Shown: positions 56,365-64,000 of the stretch, piece after piece | How the letters are laid out: the number at the start of each line of letters is the position of its first letter | Numbering within the stretch: the stretch's first letter is position 1 | Assembly (NCBI RefSeq): GCF_000443165.1 | Contig: NZ_ATJV01000048.1 | Span: 186,001 to 250,000 of the forward strand | DNA: 64,000 nt | Reading direction: 5' to 3' | Source: Thauera terpenica 58Eu | Lineage (GTDB): Bacteria; Pseudomonadota; Gammaproteobacteria; Burkholderiales; Rhodocyclaceae | Translations under genes and position numbers: made by a program | Notes under the pieces: model-generated | What the model was told of the DNA's origin: nothing | The model's database searches: none | What the model saw: the letters and a program-made list of their open reading frames with translations, nothing else

Positions 56365-57636
56365 TTGAATCCGACCGACCTGTCTGCCGGCCCGCTTGCC
56401 GGCCTGCGCGTACTTGACCTGTCCACCATGCTGGCAGGCCCCTACGGCGCCACCATTCTGGGCGACATGGGCGCCGATGTGATCAAGGTGGAGTCGCCCT
56501 ACGGCGACGAAAGCCGCCACCTCGGCCCCAAGCGCGGCGAGGAGCGCGGCCCCTACCTGAGCCTGAACCGCAGCAAGCGCGACATGGTGCTCGACCTGCA
56601 GCAGCCCGACGCGCAGGCCGTGTTCCAACGCCTGGCCGAAACCACCGACATCCTCATCACCAACATCCGCGAGCCGGCGCTGAGCAAGCTCGGTCTGGAT
56701 TACGAGCAGGTGCGCAAGCACAAGCCCGACATCATCTGGATCCGCGTCACCGCCTTCGGCGCCGACGGCCCCTACGCCGGCCGCCCCGGCATCGACTTTC
56801 TCGCCCAGGGCTACACCGGGGTGCTGATGCTCAATGGCACGCCCGATGGCGAACCGGTACGCACCGGCTTTCCCGCGGTCGACGTCATGACCTCGCTGCT
56901 GGTGAGCAACGCCGCACTCGCCGCCCTGCGCGCCCGCGAACTCACCGGTGAAGGTCAGCGCATCGAAGTGTCGCTGCTCGATGCCCTCATGCATGCACAG
57001 GCCAGCTCGATCGGCACCTATCTGGCCACCGGCGACCGCCCGCAGCGCACCGGCAATCGCAGCCTGTACTTCGCCCCTTCGGGCGTGTATCCGACGCGCG
57101 ACGGCAAGCATGTGGTCATCACCACGCCGGGCGAAAAATTCTTCGCCAAGGTCTGCCGCGCACTCGACAGCGACTGGGACACCGACCCGCGCTTCCACGA
57201 CATCAATGCCCGCCTCACCAACCAGGACGAGCTCGATCGTGTGATGAGCGAGGCCACGCGCCGCTTCGACCGCGAGGAGCTGGTGGCCAAGCTGGTCGCC
57301 GCTGATGTGCTCACCGCGCCGATCAATGACGTCGAAGAAGTGGTGAAAGACCCGCAGATCCTGCACAACCGCATGATCGTCCCGGTCGAACACCCCGAGC
57401 TGGGCCGTATCGACGTCACCGGCATCCCGATCCGCTTCTACGGTACCCCGGTCGAAGTGCGCAAGCACCCGCCCATGCAGGGCGAGCACACGCGCGAAGT
57501 GCTGGCCGAACTGGGCTACGGCGCTGCCGAGATCGAGACCCTGATTGGCGCAGGACTGGTCGCCGACCATATCGAACTCAGGCGCCAGCGCGCCGAGCGC
57601 CGCGCCAAGCGCGCGGCGGCAGCCGACCCCAGCTGA
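56365..57636 (+). CDS. Class III (CaiB/BaiF) CoA-transferase C
   Basis: A class III CoA-transferase of about 423 residues with the catalytic Asp in TGFPAVDVMTSLL and an Arg/Ala-rich C-terminal tail. The start was set at the TTG at 56365 because AGGAG stands eight bases upstream; an in-frame ATG at 56350 overlaps that AGGAG and has no ribosome-binding site of its own, and would add five residues. It is the last plus-strand gene of the operon and is followed by a strong hairpin. Confidence 0.87.
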   Translation: MNPTDLSAGPLAGLRVLDLSTMLAGPYGATILGDMGADVIKVESPYGDESRHLGPKRGEERGPYLSLNRSKRDMVLDLQQPDAQAVFQRLAETTDILITNIREPALSKLGLDYEQVRKHKPDIIWIRVTAFGADGPYAGRPGIDFLAQGYTGVLMLNGTPDGEPVRTGFPAVDVMTSLLVSNAALAALRARELTGEGQRIEVSLLDALMHAQASSIGTYLATGDRPQRTGNRSLYFAPSGVYPTRDGKHVVITTPGEKFFAKVCRALDSDWDTDPRFHDINARLTNQDELDRVMSEATRRFDREELVAKLVAADVLTAPINDVEEVVKDPQILHNRMIVPVEHPELGRIDVTGIPIRFYGTPVEVRKHPPMQGEHTREVLAELGYGAAEIETLIGAGLVADHIELRRQRAERRAKRAAAADPS

Positions 57637-57656
57637 GTACAAGCTCCCTGGAATAC

Positions 57657-57693
57657 GCGGGGCCGGGCGCACATGCGCCGCCGGCCCCGCTTT
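57657..57693. terminator. GC-rich hairpin at the end of the plus-strand operon
   Basis: GCGGGGCCGG (57657-57666) pairs with CCGGCCCCGC (57681-57690) around an inner GCGC/GCGC stem, followed by TTTC. It lies between convergent genes and may end transcription in both directions. The rest of the gap to 57832 holds nothing I recognise. Confidence 0.7.
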
Positions 57694-57832
57694 CACGTTC
57701 ACGCCGGGCGCAGCCATCTCCGCGTACGGGGACAGCTGCGCCCACGCGCGGGTCACAAGGTGAGGGCGGAATGCAGGCGAAACCGGAAAGGATGCGGCTG
57801 AGGTCTCTCAACGCGCCTGGCTCTTGCAGAAT

Positions 57833-59068
57833 TCAGCGCGGTGCGCGCCGCGCCATGCGCCGCGCCAGCAGCCACGCGATCACCATCGCCAGCACGGTGA
57901 CGACGATCGCCATGTCACCCACACGCTCGAAGCCACTCACCCGCCCGGACTCATCGAACGCGATCATCGCCCCCGCAGCGAGTGCGCCCACGCCCATGCT
58001 GAGCTGGGTGACGACGCCGTTGACCATCATGAAGCCGCCGCGCTGGCTGGCTGAAGGCCATTCGGAGAGCAGCGCGAGCGCCGGAATCCAGCGTCCATAG
58101 ACGATGACGAAGAAGCCTGCGCCCAGCACCACTGCGAGCCACAGCGGCAAGGGTCCACTGCGGCTCATGAAGGCGATGATGGGCAAGGACAGCAGCGCCG
58201 CGCCGGTAAACACCTGCAGCCGGCCCCAACGGTCGGCGAGGCGGCCGATACGGGGTGAGGTGAACAGACTGAGCGCACCGGAGGCGAGAAAGACGAAGGG
58301 CAGTTCGGCCTCGCTGACGCCGACGTTGCCCACCCAGTAGGGGGCGAAATAGGAACCCAGGGCGTAGGCCGATGCGCTCACCGCGAAGGTGAGCGCGAAC
58401 GCGGGCGACAAGGCCGCGAGCCCGCGCAATCTCGTGCTCAGGCCGCTGGCTGCGCCGGCTGCCTCGGGCGCGTGCGCCGCCGGCGCCACCCCCGGCACAT
58501 GGCGGGCGATGGCGATCATCAGCGGCACCACCAGCACCAGCACGAGCGCGAACGAGGCCCGCCAGCTGGACGCCGAAGCCACTGCCAGCCCAAGGGGCAC
58601 GCCGATCACCGAGGCCAGGGCGTGGCCGGTCATCACCGTACCGAGCGCGGCGGCGCGACGCTCGAGCGGCACGTAGTCGGCCACCGTGGCCTGCACCAGC
58701 GAGGACAACACCCCGCCGCAGGCGCCGGCGATGACGCGCGCGAGCAAGAGCGCGCCAAAGCCGCTCGCGGTCACGGTGAGCAGCAGCGACACGGCAAAGC
58801 CGGCATACACGCCGAGCAGTAGCCGGCGTCGGGAAAAACGATGGAGCGTGGCGCCCAGCGCCAAGCCCGCAACACCCGCGCTCACGGTGTAGGCAAAGAT
58901 GAGCTGCCCGAGCGCGGTGAGCGGCATGTCGAAGGTCCGCAGCAGTTGCGGACCCAGCGGCATGAAGATCATGAAGTCCACCAGATGGGTCATGTGCACC
59001 CATCTCAGGACATTGGTCAGGCGCTGTGCAGCGCCTGCCTCGTCCGCCGTGACTTCAGGCTGCCTCAC
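57833..59068 (-). CDS. MFS transporter of the catabolic cluster
   Basis: A 411-residue major facilitator protein with about twelve helices and the TM2-3 type loop (RIGRLADRWGRLQ appears in the second half). It resembles the arabinose-efflux/aromatic-uptake group, and its place in the minus-strand operon suggests uptake of the substrate or export of an intermediate. The start is a GTG overlapping the end of the isomerase-like gene by 14 bases; an ATG around residue 26 is the alternative. Confidence 0.82.
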   Translation of the reverse strand: MRQPEVTADEAGAAQRLTNVLRWVHMTHLVDFMIFMPLGPQLLRTFDMPLTALGQLIFAYTVSAGVAGLALGATLHRFSRRRLLLGVYAGFAVSLLLTVTASGFGALLLARVIAGACGGVLSSLVQATVADYVPLERRAAALGTVMTGHALASVIGVPLGLAVASASSWRASFALVLVLVVPLMIAIARHVPGVAPAAHAPEAAGAASGLSTRLRGLAALSPAFALTFAVSASAYALGSYFAPYWVGNVGVSEAELPFVFLASGALSLFTSPRIGRLADRWGRLQVFTGAALLSLPIIAFMSRSGPLPLWLAVVLGAGFFVIVYGRWIPALALLSEWPSASQRGGFMMVNGVVTQLSMGVGALAAGAMIAFDESGRVSGFERVGDMAIVVTVLAMVIAWLLARRMARRAPR

Positions 59069-59468
59069 TGACCGGCATCATCGACACGTCGTCCGGCGCC
59101 CAGTACGCGCGCATGCGGGTGACCTTCAGCGTGGGGTCGAACTCGAGCACCTCGACCACCGCAATGCACATCTCCCCCTGCGGGGTATTGACGTGAACGT
59201 TGAAGGCCATCGCCGCAGCGAGGCCGTGCGAAGCGCGGATCGGCGTCACCAGCTCGATGCGGGCACCCATCGCCACCGCGCGCTCGTAAAACTCCGTGAT
59301 AGCCGTGCGCCCGCGCACCGGCTCGGTGCCGACGGGGTCCTCCACCGTGGCATCCTCGGCGTAATGGCCGACGATGCGCTTGACATCGCCCGCCGCGAGG
59401 GCATCGATGATGTCCTGCACGATGCGACGCATCTTCTGTGGTGTGTCCTGCGCTGCAGCTGTATCCAT
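59055..59468 (-). CDS. Ketosteroid isomerase-like NTF2-fold protein
   Basis: A 137-residue cone-fold protein strikingly close to delta5-3-ketosteroid isomerase of Comamonas: the stretch EDATVEDPVGTEP aligns almost residue for residue, keeping the catalytic base Asp (Asp44 here, Asp38 in KSI). The oxyanion-hole Tyr14 is replaced by Ile20 and Asp99 by Glu106, so activity on a plain ketosteroid may be altered. AGGAGAG before the ATG at 59468 decides the start. It lies between the EthD-like and MFS genes and is the best hint that the substrate is steroid-like. Confidence 0.87.
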   Translation of the reverse strand: MDTAAAQDTPQKMRRIVQDIIDALAAGDVKRIVGHYAEDATVEDPVGTEPVRGRTAITEFYERAVAMGARIELVTPIRASHGLAAAMAFNVHVNTPQGEMCIAVVEVLEFDPTLKVTRMRAYWAPDDVSMMPVSEAA

Positions 59469-59499
59469 GTCTCTCTCCTGATCTCGCCGCCGTCCTCGC

Positions 59500-60210
59500 T
59501 CAGGCCGGCGCCTTGAGCACATACTGGCTGGTCTGCACGACGTCGATCGTGCGGTAGTCAATGAAACGTTCGCAGCTCTCGCGCATCAGCTGCTGATTGC
59601 GTGCGCTCTTGTCGAGGTCACCCGCAGCATCGAAAAAGGCATCGGTGTTGCCGAAGGCCGCAGGCGGGAAGCCCTCCTCGACGATCGCATCGTAGGCCGG
59701 GGCGTCAAAGCCGAGCGGGCGGGCGACGATGTTCTGCACGTAGAGAAAGGTGTCCTGGGTGTCGATCGCGAGCTGGGTGTGCGACTCCAGCCAGATCTCT
59801 AGCCAGGCCCGGTAGTCGAGCTGCGCAGGCCGACGAAACAGCGCGACCTGGGCAAACCCCGGCGTGCGCTCGCCGCTGGCGACCACAAAGCGGGTGTTGT
59901 GCATCGGCCGCGACTCGCCGACAACATAGCCCGCCACCCGCCCACCGAGACTGCCAAGCTGCTTGTCGAAGGGTTTGCGCCATGCGCCATTGGCCGAATC
60001 GATCCAGATCGAGACGAAAGCCTCCATCTGCGGGCGGCAGGCGCCAAAGCTCGGCGCCGCACCCCGGGCATCGGCGTCGGCGACATTCACCTGCACGCCG
60101 TGCGCACCGAGCTCGACCAGACCCGCCCCGACCTCCTCGCGGACACGGCGACAGAAAGTCGCCGAGTCCATCCGGGGGTCGCGCCACAAGGCATAGACGA
60201 GCTTTTGCAT
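59500..60210 (-). CDS. EthD-like ferredoxin-fold protein
   Basis: A 236-residue protein with two dimeric alpha-beta barrel-like halves (KLVYALWRDPRMDSATFCRR; VALFRRPAQLDYRAWLEIWL), as in the EthD group. These are often accessory or small-molecule-binding proteins of catabolic and antibiotic operons. I see no clear catalytic motif. Its start overlaps the stop of the amidohydrolase gene (ATGA), so the two are coupled. Confidence 0.75.
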   Translation of the reverse strand: MQKLVYALWRDPRMDSATFCRRVREEVGAGLVELGAHGVQVNVADADARGAAPSFGACRPQMEAFVSIWIDSANGAWRKPFDKQLGSLGGRVAGYVVGESRPMHNTRFVVASGERTPGFAQVALFRRPAQLDYRAWLEIWLESHTQLAIDTQDTFLYVQNIVARPLGFDAPAYDAIVEEGFPPAAFGNTDAFFDAAGDLDKSARNQQLMRESCERFIDYRTIDVVQTSQYVLKAPA

Positions 60211-61190
60211 CAGGCTTTCTTGGGCACGCGCTTGGTCGGCTCGATGCCGGTCAGACGCGCGAGGTTGAGGCCGAGGATGTTGGCCTTGTCCTGCTCGGTG
60301 AGCTGGGCGTAACCCCAGTTTTCCTGCAGCTCTTCGGGCATGTCGAAGTAGCGGATGTAATCGGTGACGCGGTTGAGGTCGTCGAACGGCAGGTCGAAAC
60401 CGAGCACGATCTTGTCCGAATTCATCCACTGCAGCGCGGTGCCGATGGCGTGGTAGCCACGATACGGCGCACGCTGATACCAGCCGATGATGCCGGAGAT
60501 GCTCATGTACAGATTCTTGTGCTTGCCGCACAGACCGATCAGCTCCTCGGTGTCGGGCCAGCCCGCGTGGTAGGCGATGATCTTGAGATCGGGGAAGTCG
60601 AGCAGCACGTCGTCGAGCTGGCCCACGGCGCAGTGGTTGCTGGGCTGCGGGCAGACATAGCTCATGCCGGTGTGAATGGTGAGCGGCACGCCGAGCTCGG
60701 AGGCCTTCTCGTAGAACGGCCACAGGCGACGATCATTGATCGCGCCGTCATCTTCGGGCGTGTACAGCTTGCACAGGCGCGCATCGCGCTCCTTGACCAG
60801 GTACTCCAGCTCCCAGTTGGCGTGCTTGATGCCGCGCTTGATCACCGGGCCGACGTTGGCCTCGAGATACATGCGCTCGGGATAGGGCTCGATCTGCTGC
60901 AACATGAAGCCGTTGGTGGACATCGACACCGTGCCGCCGGTGATGTCCATCATCGGCTCGCGCAGGCAGAAGGCCACGTCCACGTTGGCCGAATCCATAT
61001 GCCCGATCAGCGAACTCGCGATCGGCGACGGCCACTCGCTGTCCAGATCGCGACCGGCCCAGGCCTTGAGCACGCCATTGACGCTGTCGTGGAAGTGCTG
61101 CATGCCGGGGTAATAGCCGATTTCACTCATGGTCTGCAGGTTCATGAAGTGGAATTCGGTCATCGCGACGAAATAGTCTTGGTCTGCCAT
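60210..61190 (-). CDS. Amidohydrolase family protein
   Basis: A 326-residue metal-dependent TIM-barrel protein of the amidohydrolase_2 (ACMSD-like) group, with metal or catalytic residues in TIHTGMSYV, IIAYHAGWPDTEEL and GFDLPFDDLN. The usual N-terminal HxH pair is not clear (EFHFMN). These enzymes hydrolyse C-C or C-N bonds or decarboxylate. AGGAGAAG before the ATG at 61190 supports the start. In this cluster a ring-cleavage or decarboxylation step is possible. Confidence 0.82.
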   Translation of the reverse strand: MADQDYFVAMTEFHFMNLQTMSEIGYYPGMQHFHDSVNGVLKAWAGRDLDSEWPSPIASSLIGHMDSANVDVAFCLREPMMDITGGTVSMSTNGFMLQQIEPYPERMYLEANVGPVIKRGIKHANWELEYLVKERDARLCKLYTPEDDGAINDRRLWPFYEKASELGVPLTIHTGMSYVCPQPSNHCAVGQLDDVLLDFPDLKIIAYHAGWPDTEELIGLCGKHKNLYMSISGIIGWYQRAPYRGYHAIGTALQWMNSDKIVLGFDLPFDDLNRVTDYIRYFDMPEELQENWGYAQLTEQDKANILGLNLARLTGIEPTKRVPKKA

Positions 61191-61227
61191 GTTCGCTTCT
61201 CCTTTGGTGAAAGTGAGGCCGGGTTTC

Positions 61228-62007
61228 TCAGCGCCCGGTATATACAGGCTTGCGCTTCTCGGCAAAGGCACGTGGGCCTTCCTGCGCATCATCGGACGCG
61301 AACACGCGGGCCGACATGGTTTTCTCGAGCACGAAGGCGGGCTCGTTGTTGAGCGCGCGCACGGCGATTTCCTTGGCGGTGCGCACCGCCAGCGGGCCGT
61401 TCTCGCAGATGCGCTGGGCATAGGCGAGGGCTTCGTCCATGAGCTTGTCGGCGGGCACGACCTTGTTGATGAGGCCGACTTCGTAGGCACGTTTGGCGTC
61501 GATGGTGTTGCCGGTCAGCAGCATCTCCATCGCGATTGCCCATGGCACCTGCTGCGGCAGACGAATGTGCGAGCCCCCCGCCGGCACCACCGCCCAGCGC
61601 ACTTCGGCGAGGCCGAACTTGGCGTGCTCGGCGGCAATGCGGATGTCGGTGCCGAGCATGAACTCCAGCCCGCCGGCCACGCACACGCCGTTAACGGCGG
61701 TGATGATGGGCTTGAAATTGCGCTGGAATGGCCGCTTGGCGGGGTCTTCGTAGCCCATTGCGTCGCCGTCATTGAGCGCCGGCAGGGCGACCTTGAGGTC
61801 GAGACCGGTGCAGAACGCACGCTCGCCGGCACCGGTGAAGATGGCCACGTGCAGCGCAGGGTCGGCCTCGAAGTCATCGAAGGCGGCCTCCAGGCCGATG
61901 AGCATCTCCTTGGTGAGCGAGTTCATCGCTTCGGAGCGATTCATGGTGATGATCGCGATCGGGCCACGTTTTTCGTAGACCACGCTTTCGGGCAGATTCA
62001 GTTCCAT
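61228..62007 (-). CDS. Enoyl-CoA hydratase/isomerase family protein 2
   Basis: A 259-residue crotonase with the oxyanion-hole segments ERAFCTGLDLKV and VNGVCVAGGLEFMLG. A Glu in FGLAEVRWAVVP stands at the first catalytic position; the second Glu position is unclear. It may hydrate or isomerise an unsaturated CoA ester. The start is placed at 62007 with AGGAG upstream; an ATG immediately before it is possible. A further partial crotonase lies at the window end. Confidence 0.87.
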   Translation of the reverse strand: MELNLPESVVYEKRGPIAIITMNRSEAMNSLTKEMLIGLEAAFDDFEADPALHVAIFTGAGERAFCTGLDLKVALPALNDGDAMGYEDPAKRPFQRNFKPIITAVNGVCVAGGLEFMLGTDIRIAAEHAKFGLAEVRWAVVPAGGSHIRLPQQVPWAIAMEMLLTGNTIDAKRAYEVGLINKVVPADKLMDEALAYAQRICENGPLAVRTAKEIAVRALNNEPAFVLEKTMSARVFASDDAQEGPRAFAEKRKPVYTGR

Positions 62008-62072
62008 CATTTCTCCTGTCGTCAGTGCTTGCTGGTCGCCTTCGCGGCAAGCGCCGCGACCGCCACCCACGT

Positions 62073-62498
62073 TCAATCCTTGCTGCGTCTGAAGTAAGGC
62101 AACCACACCTGGTCGCTGACCTGGGTCAGCACCAACTCGACCGCCATCCCGATCGCCAGCTCACCCGCTGCGCAATCGACCACCCTGCTCAGCATGCGCA
62201 CGCCTTCGTCGAGCTCGACGATCACCGGCGCGTAAGGGGCATCTTCGGCGAAAGCCGGATGCAGCGGGCGCACCACATCGGTCCACGAAAACACCATGCC
62301 ACGTCCACTGGAGCGTGCCCACACCCATTTGGATGAGGCGCAGTGCGCGCACAGCTCGCGCGGCACGTGGCGGTGGCGCCCGCAGTCCTCACAGCGCTGG
62401 AAGCGCAGCTCGCCTTGTGCGCACCAACGATAGAATTCACCCGCCAGCCCCGTCAGCGCGGGCAAGGGTTTGGCGTGATCGGCGCGTGCTGCATTCAT
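62073..62498 (-). CDS. DUF35 OB-fold zinc protein, second thiolase partner
   Basis: A 141-residue DUF35 protein: zinc ribbon CEDCGRHRHVPRELCAHC and an OB-fold (VFSWTDVVRPLHPAFAEDAP). It follows the second thiolase-like gene by 25 bases. The repeat of the thiolase/DUF35 pairing in one cluster points to two different carbon-carbon cleaving complexes. Confidence 0.87.
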   Translation of the reverse strand: MNAARADHAKPLPALTGLAGEFYRWCAQGELRFQRCEDCGRHRHVPRELCAHCASSKWVWARSSGRGMVFSWTDVVRPLHPAFAEDAPYAPVIVELDEGVRMLSRVVDCAAGELAIGMAVELVLTQVSDQVWLPYFRRSKD

Positions 62499-62523
62499 GT
62501 CCGGTTCCTTCTTCACTGCAGGC

Positions 62524-63687
62524 TCAGCGCCGCAGGATGGCGATGCTGCCATCACCAAAATCGCCCCAGCCGGTGACCACGCCGATCTCGGCATTCGTCA
62601 CCTGGCGCGCATCGGCCTGGCCGCGCAACTGGCGCACGGCCTCGACCACATGGCTGATGCCCAGCACATGGGCCTGCGACAACAGGCCGCCGTGGGTGTT
62701 GACGGGCAGGCGCCCGCCGAGCTCGATGCCGCCATTCTCGACGAAGGCGCCGCCTTCGCCGCGCGCGCAGAAACCGGCCTCCTCGAGCTGCTGGATGACC
62801 TCGAAGGTGAAGCAGTCGTAGATCTGCGCGAAATCGACGTCCTCGGGCTTGACCCCGGCCATGCGAAAGGCCTCGGGTGCGGCGGTGGAGAGGCCGATGC
62901 GATGAAAGTCGGGACGGCCGCAGATCTCGTCTGCCGGATAGGGCTGACTGGCGGCCGCGCCCATGATGAACACCGGGTCCTGGCGCAGGTCGCGCGCGCG
63001 CTCGGCGCTGGTGACCACGAAGGCCGCGCCACCGTCGGTCTCCAGGCTGCAATCGAACAGGCGGTAGGGCGAGGAGATCATCGGCGAGGCGAGATATTGC
63101 TCCATCGTCAGCGGCTTGCCATACATGAGCGCGGCCGGGTTGAGCTGGGCATGACGGCGCATCGCGATCGCCACCGCGCCGAGTTGCTCCTCGGTGGTGC
63201 CGAATTCATGCATGTGGCGCCGTGCCATGAGCGCATACCACTGCGGCGGCGCGGTGAGGCCGAAAGGCAGGTAGAAGTCGCGCGCAATGGCGCCACCGGG
63301 GATGGAATTGAGGTCGTTGGCCGCAGTTTCGCGCACGCGCGCGCCGGAATAACCATTCCAGCCCCCGGGCACCAGCACGTAATCCGCCACGCCGCTCGCC
63401 ACCGCCATCGCCGCTGCGCGCAGCGAAGCCACCGGTGCTGCGCCGCCCATGTGCACGGTGGCGGCAAAGCGCAGATTGCTGCAACCCAGCTCGGCGGCAA
63501 AGGCCTCGGATTTGCCGACGTTGGGAAAGGGCAGGATGCCGTCGATCTGGGCCGGCTTGAGGCCGGCGTCCTCGATCGCGGCCAAGGCCGCCTGGAGCTG
63601 GATGCCCATCTCCGACAGGCCGGAACCTGGCTTGCGGCAGAACGGGGTTTCACCGATGCCGACGATGCAGGCCTTGTCGCGCAACAT
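62524..63687 (-). CDS. Thiolase-like protein without nucleophile Cys (Ltp2-like)
   Basis: A 387-residue thiolase-fold protein. Where thiolases carry the nucleophile Cys it reads VHMGGAAPVASLRAA, with none. The GHP-type position keeps His (SQAHVLGISH), and a YDCFTFEVIQQLEEAGFC block is present. Loss of the Cys and pairing with DUF35 match thiolase-like aldolases such as Ltp2, which cleave by retro-aldol reaction in steroid side-chain breakdown. It is the mirror image of the thiolase at 38656, which has the Cys but lacks that His. Confidence 0.86.
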   Translation of the reverse strand: MLRDKACIVGIGETPFCRKPGSGLSEMGIQLQAALAAIEDAGLKPAQIDGILPFPNVGKSEAFAAELGCSNLRFAATVHMGGAAPVASLRAAAMAVASGVADYVLVPGGWNGYSGARVRETAANDLNSIPGGAIARDFYLPFGLTAPPQWYALMARRHMHEFGTTEEQLGAVAIAMRRHAQLNPAALMYGKPLTMEQYLASPMISSPYRLFDCSLETDGGAAFVVTSAERARDLRQDPVFIMGAAASQPYPADEICGRPDFHRIGLSTAAPEAFRMAGVKPEDVDFAQIYDCFTFEVIQQLEEAGFCARGEGGAFVENGGIELGGRLPVNTHGGLLSQAHVLGISHVVEAVRQLRGQADARQVTNAEIGVVTGWGDFGDGSIAILRR

Positions 63688-63691
63688 CGTC

Positions 63692-64000
63692 TCAGCTCTC
63701 CTCGTCCTGCGGCTTGCTTTCGGCCTGATAGGCGTCGAGCAGCGCCTGGCGCGCGTCGGCCTCGCGTTCGCGCAGGCGCCAGAACTCGGGCTTGCGCTTG
63801 GCGAGGAAGGCAGCGCCGCCCTCCTTGCCTTCGGGCATGTCGAACCAGTCCGGATACATGGCGGCCGAGGTCACGCAGGATTCGCGATAGCCGTCCATCT
63901 CCTGGTCAAAGGAAGCCTTCAGCACTTCCAGGCAGCCCGGGCTCTTCTCGAGCAGTTCGGCGCACCAGCGTTCGACTTCGGCCTCGAGCTCGTCGAGCGG
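63692..64000 (-). CDS. Enoyl-CoA hydratase family protein, C-terminal part
   Basis: The last 102 residues of a crotonase-like protein whose start lies beyond the right edge. The visible part (beginning LDELEAEVERWCAELL) shows the usual C-terminal helices and EGGAAFLAKRKPEF, a common end of the family, followed by a charged tail. The frame is open to the last base of the window. It is upstream of the Ltp2-like gene in the same minus-strand operon with a 4-base gap. Confidence 0.8.
   Translation of the reverse strand, partial: PLDELEAEVERWCAELLEKSPGCLEVLKASFDQEMDGYRESCVTSAAMYPDWFDMPEGKEGGAAFLAKRKPEFWRLREREADARQALLDAYQAESKPQDEES

Overview
The window is GC-rich, densely packed bacterial DNA with many ATGA-type stop/start overlaps. 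It looks like a denitrifying betaproteobacterium of the Rhodocyclales (Thauera, Azoarcus or Aromatoleum type). The reasons are a SUF operon with sufT, a hemerythrin/DUF2249/membrane-protein operon behind an FNR/DNR-type site, an mprF-acvB pair, and a large CoA-thioester catabolic cluster with an ETF:quinone-type oxidoreductase. The genus is inferred from gene content, not from a marker gene.

Layout. (1) 1-5.7 kb: sufBCDSUT, iron-sulfur cluster assembly, with sufB cut by the window edge. (2) 5.7-16.4 kb: a DUF748/AsmA-like envelope protein, a BaiN-type flavoprotein, an MFS transporter, the hemerythrin operon, a small exported protein, a tRNA-Pro/Arg/His cluster with a clear promoter and terminator, an HNH nuclease and another exported protein. 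(3) 16.4-26.3 kb: an envelope-stress and lipid-modification block with an HtrA protease, a sensor kinase/response regulator pair, EptA, MprF and AcvB. PmrA/QseB-like boxes lie upstream of the protease and of mprF. (4) 26.3-33.6 kb: a type I restriction-modification operon (hsdM, hsdS, hsdR) with a RhuM-Doc fusion gene inserted by overlaps between hsdS and hsdR. (5) 33.6-34.6 kb: a GNAT gene and a well-conserved cobalamin riboswitch on the minus strand. The riboswitch has three tandem TTGACA hexamers upstream and no recognisable cobalamin gene downstream.

(6) 34.6-64 kb: a catabolic cluster in several opposed operons. It encodes an SDR, an Old Yellow Enzyme-like reductase, a membrane Fe-S ETF:quinone oxidoreductase, EtfA with no EtfB, two acyl-CoA dehydrogenases, two adjacent MaoC-like hot-dog proteins, an alpha-methylacyl-CoA racemase-like protein, three other class III CoA-transferases, three crotonases (one partial), and two thiolase-like/DUF35 pairs. 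It also encodes a three-subunit molybdenum hydroxylase, an LLM flavoprotein, two SnoaL/NTF2-fold proteins (one very like ketosteroid isomerase), an EthD-like protein, an amidohydrolase, a DUF2889 protein and an MFS transporter. Taken together this suggests degradation of a cyclic, isoprenoid-like substrate such as a steroid or terpenoid through CoA thioesters, probably able to run without oxygen because no oxygenase is visible. The substrate is inferred and is not proved by the sequence.
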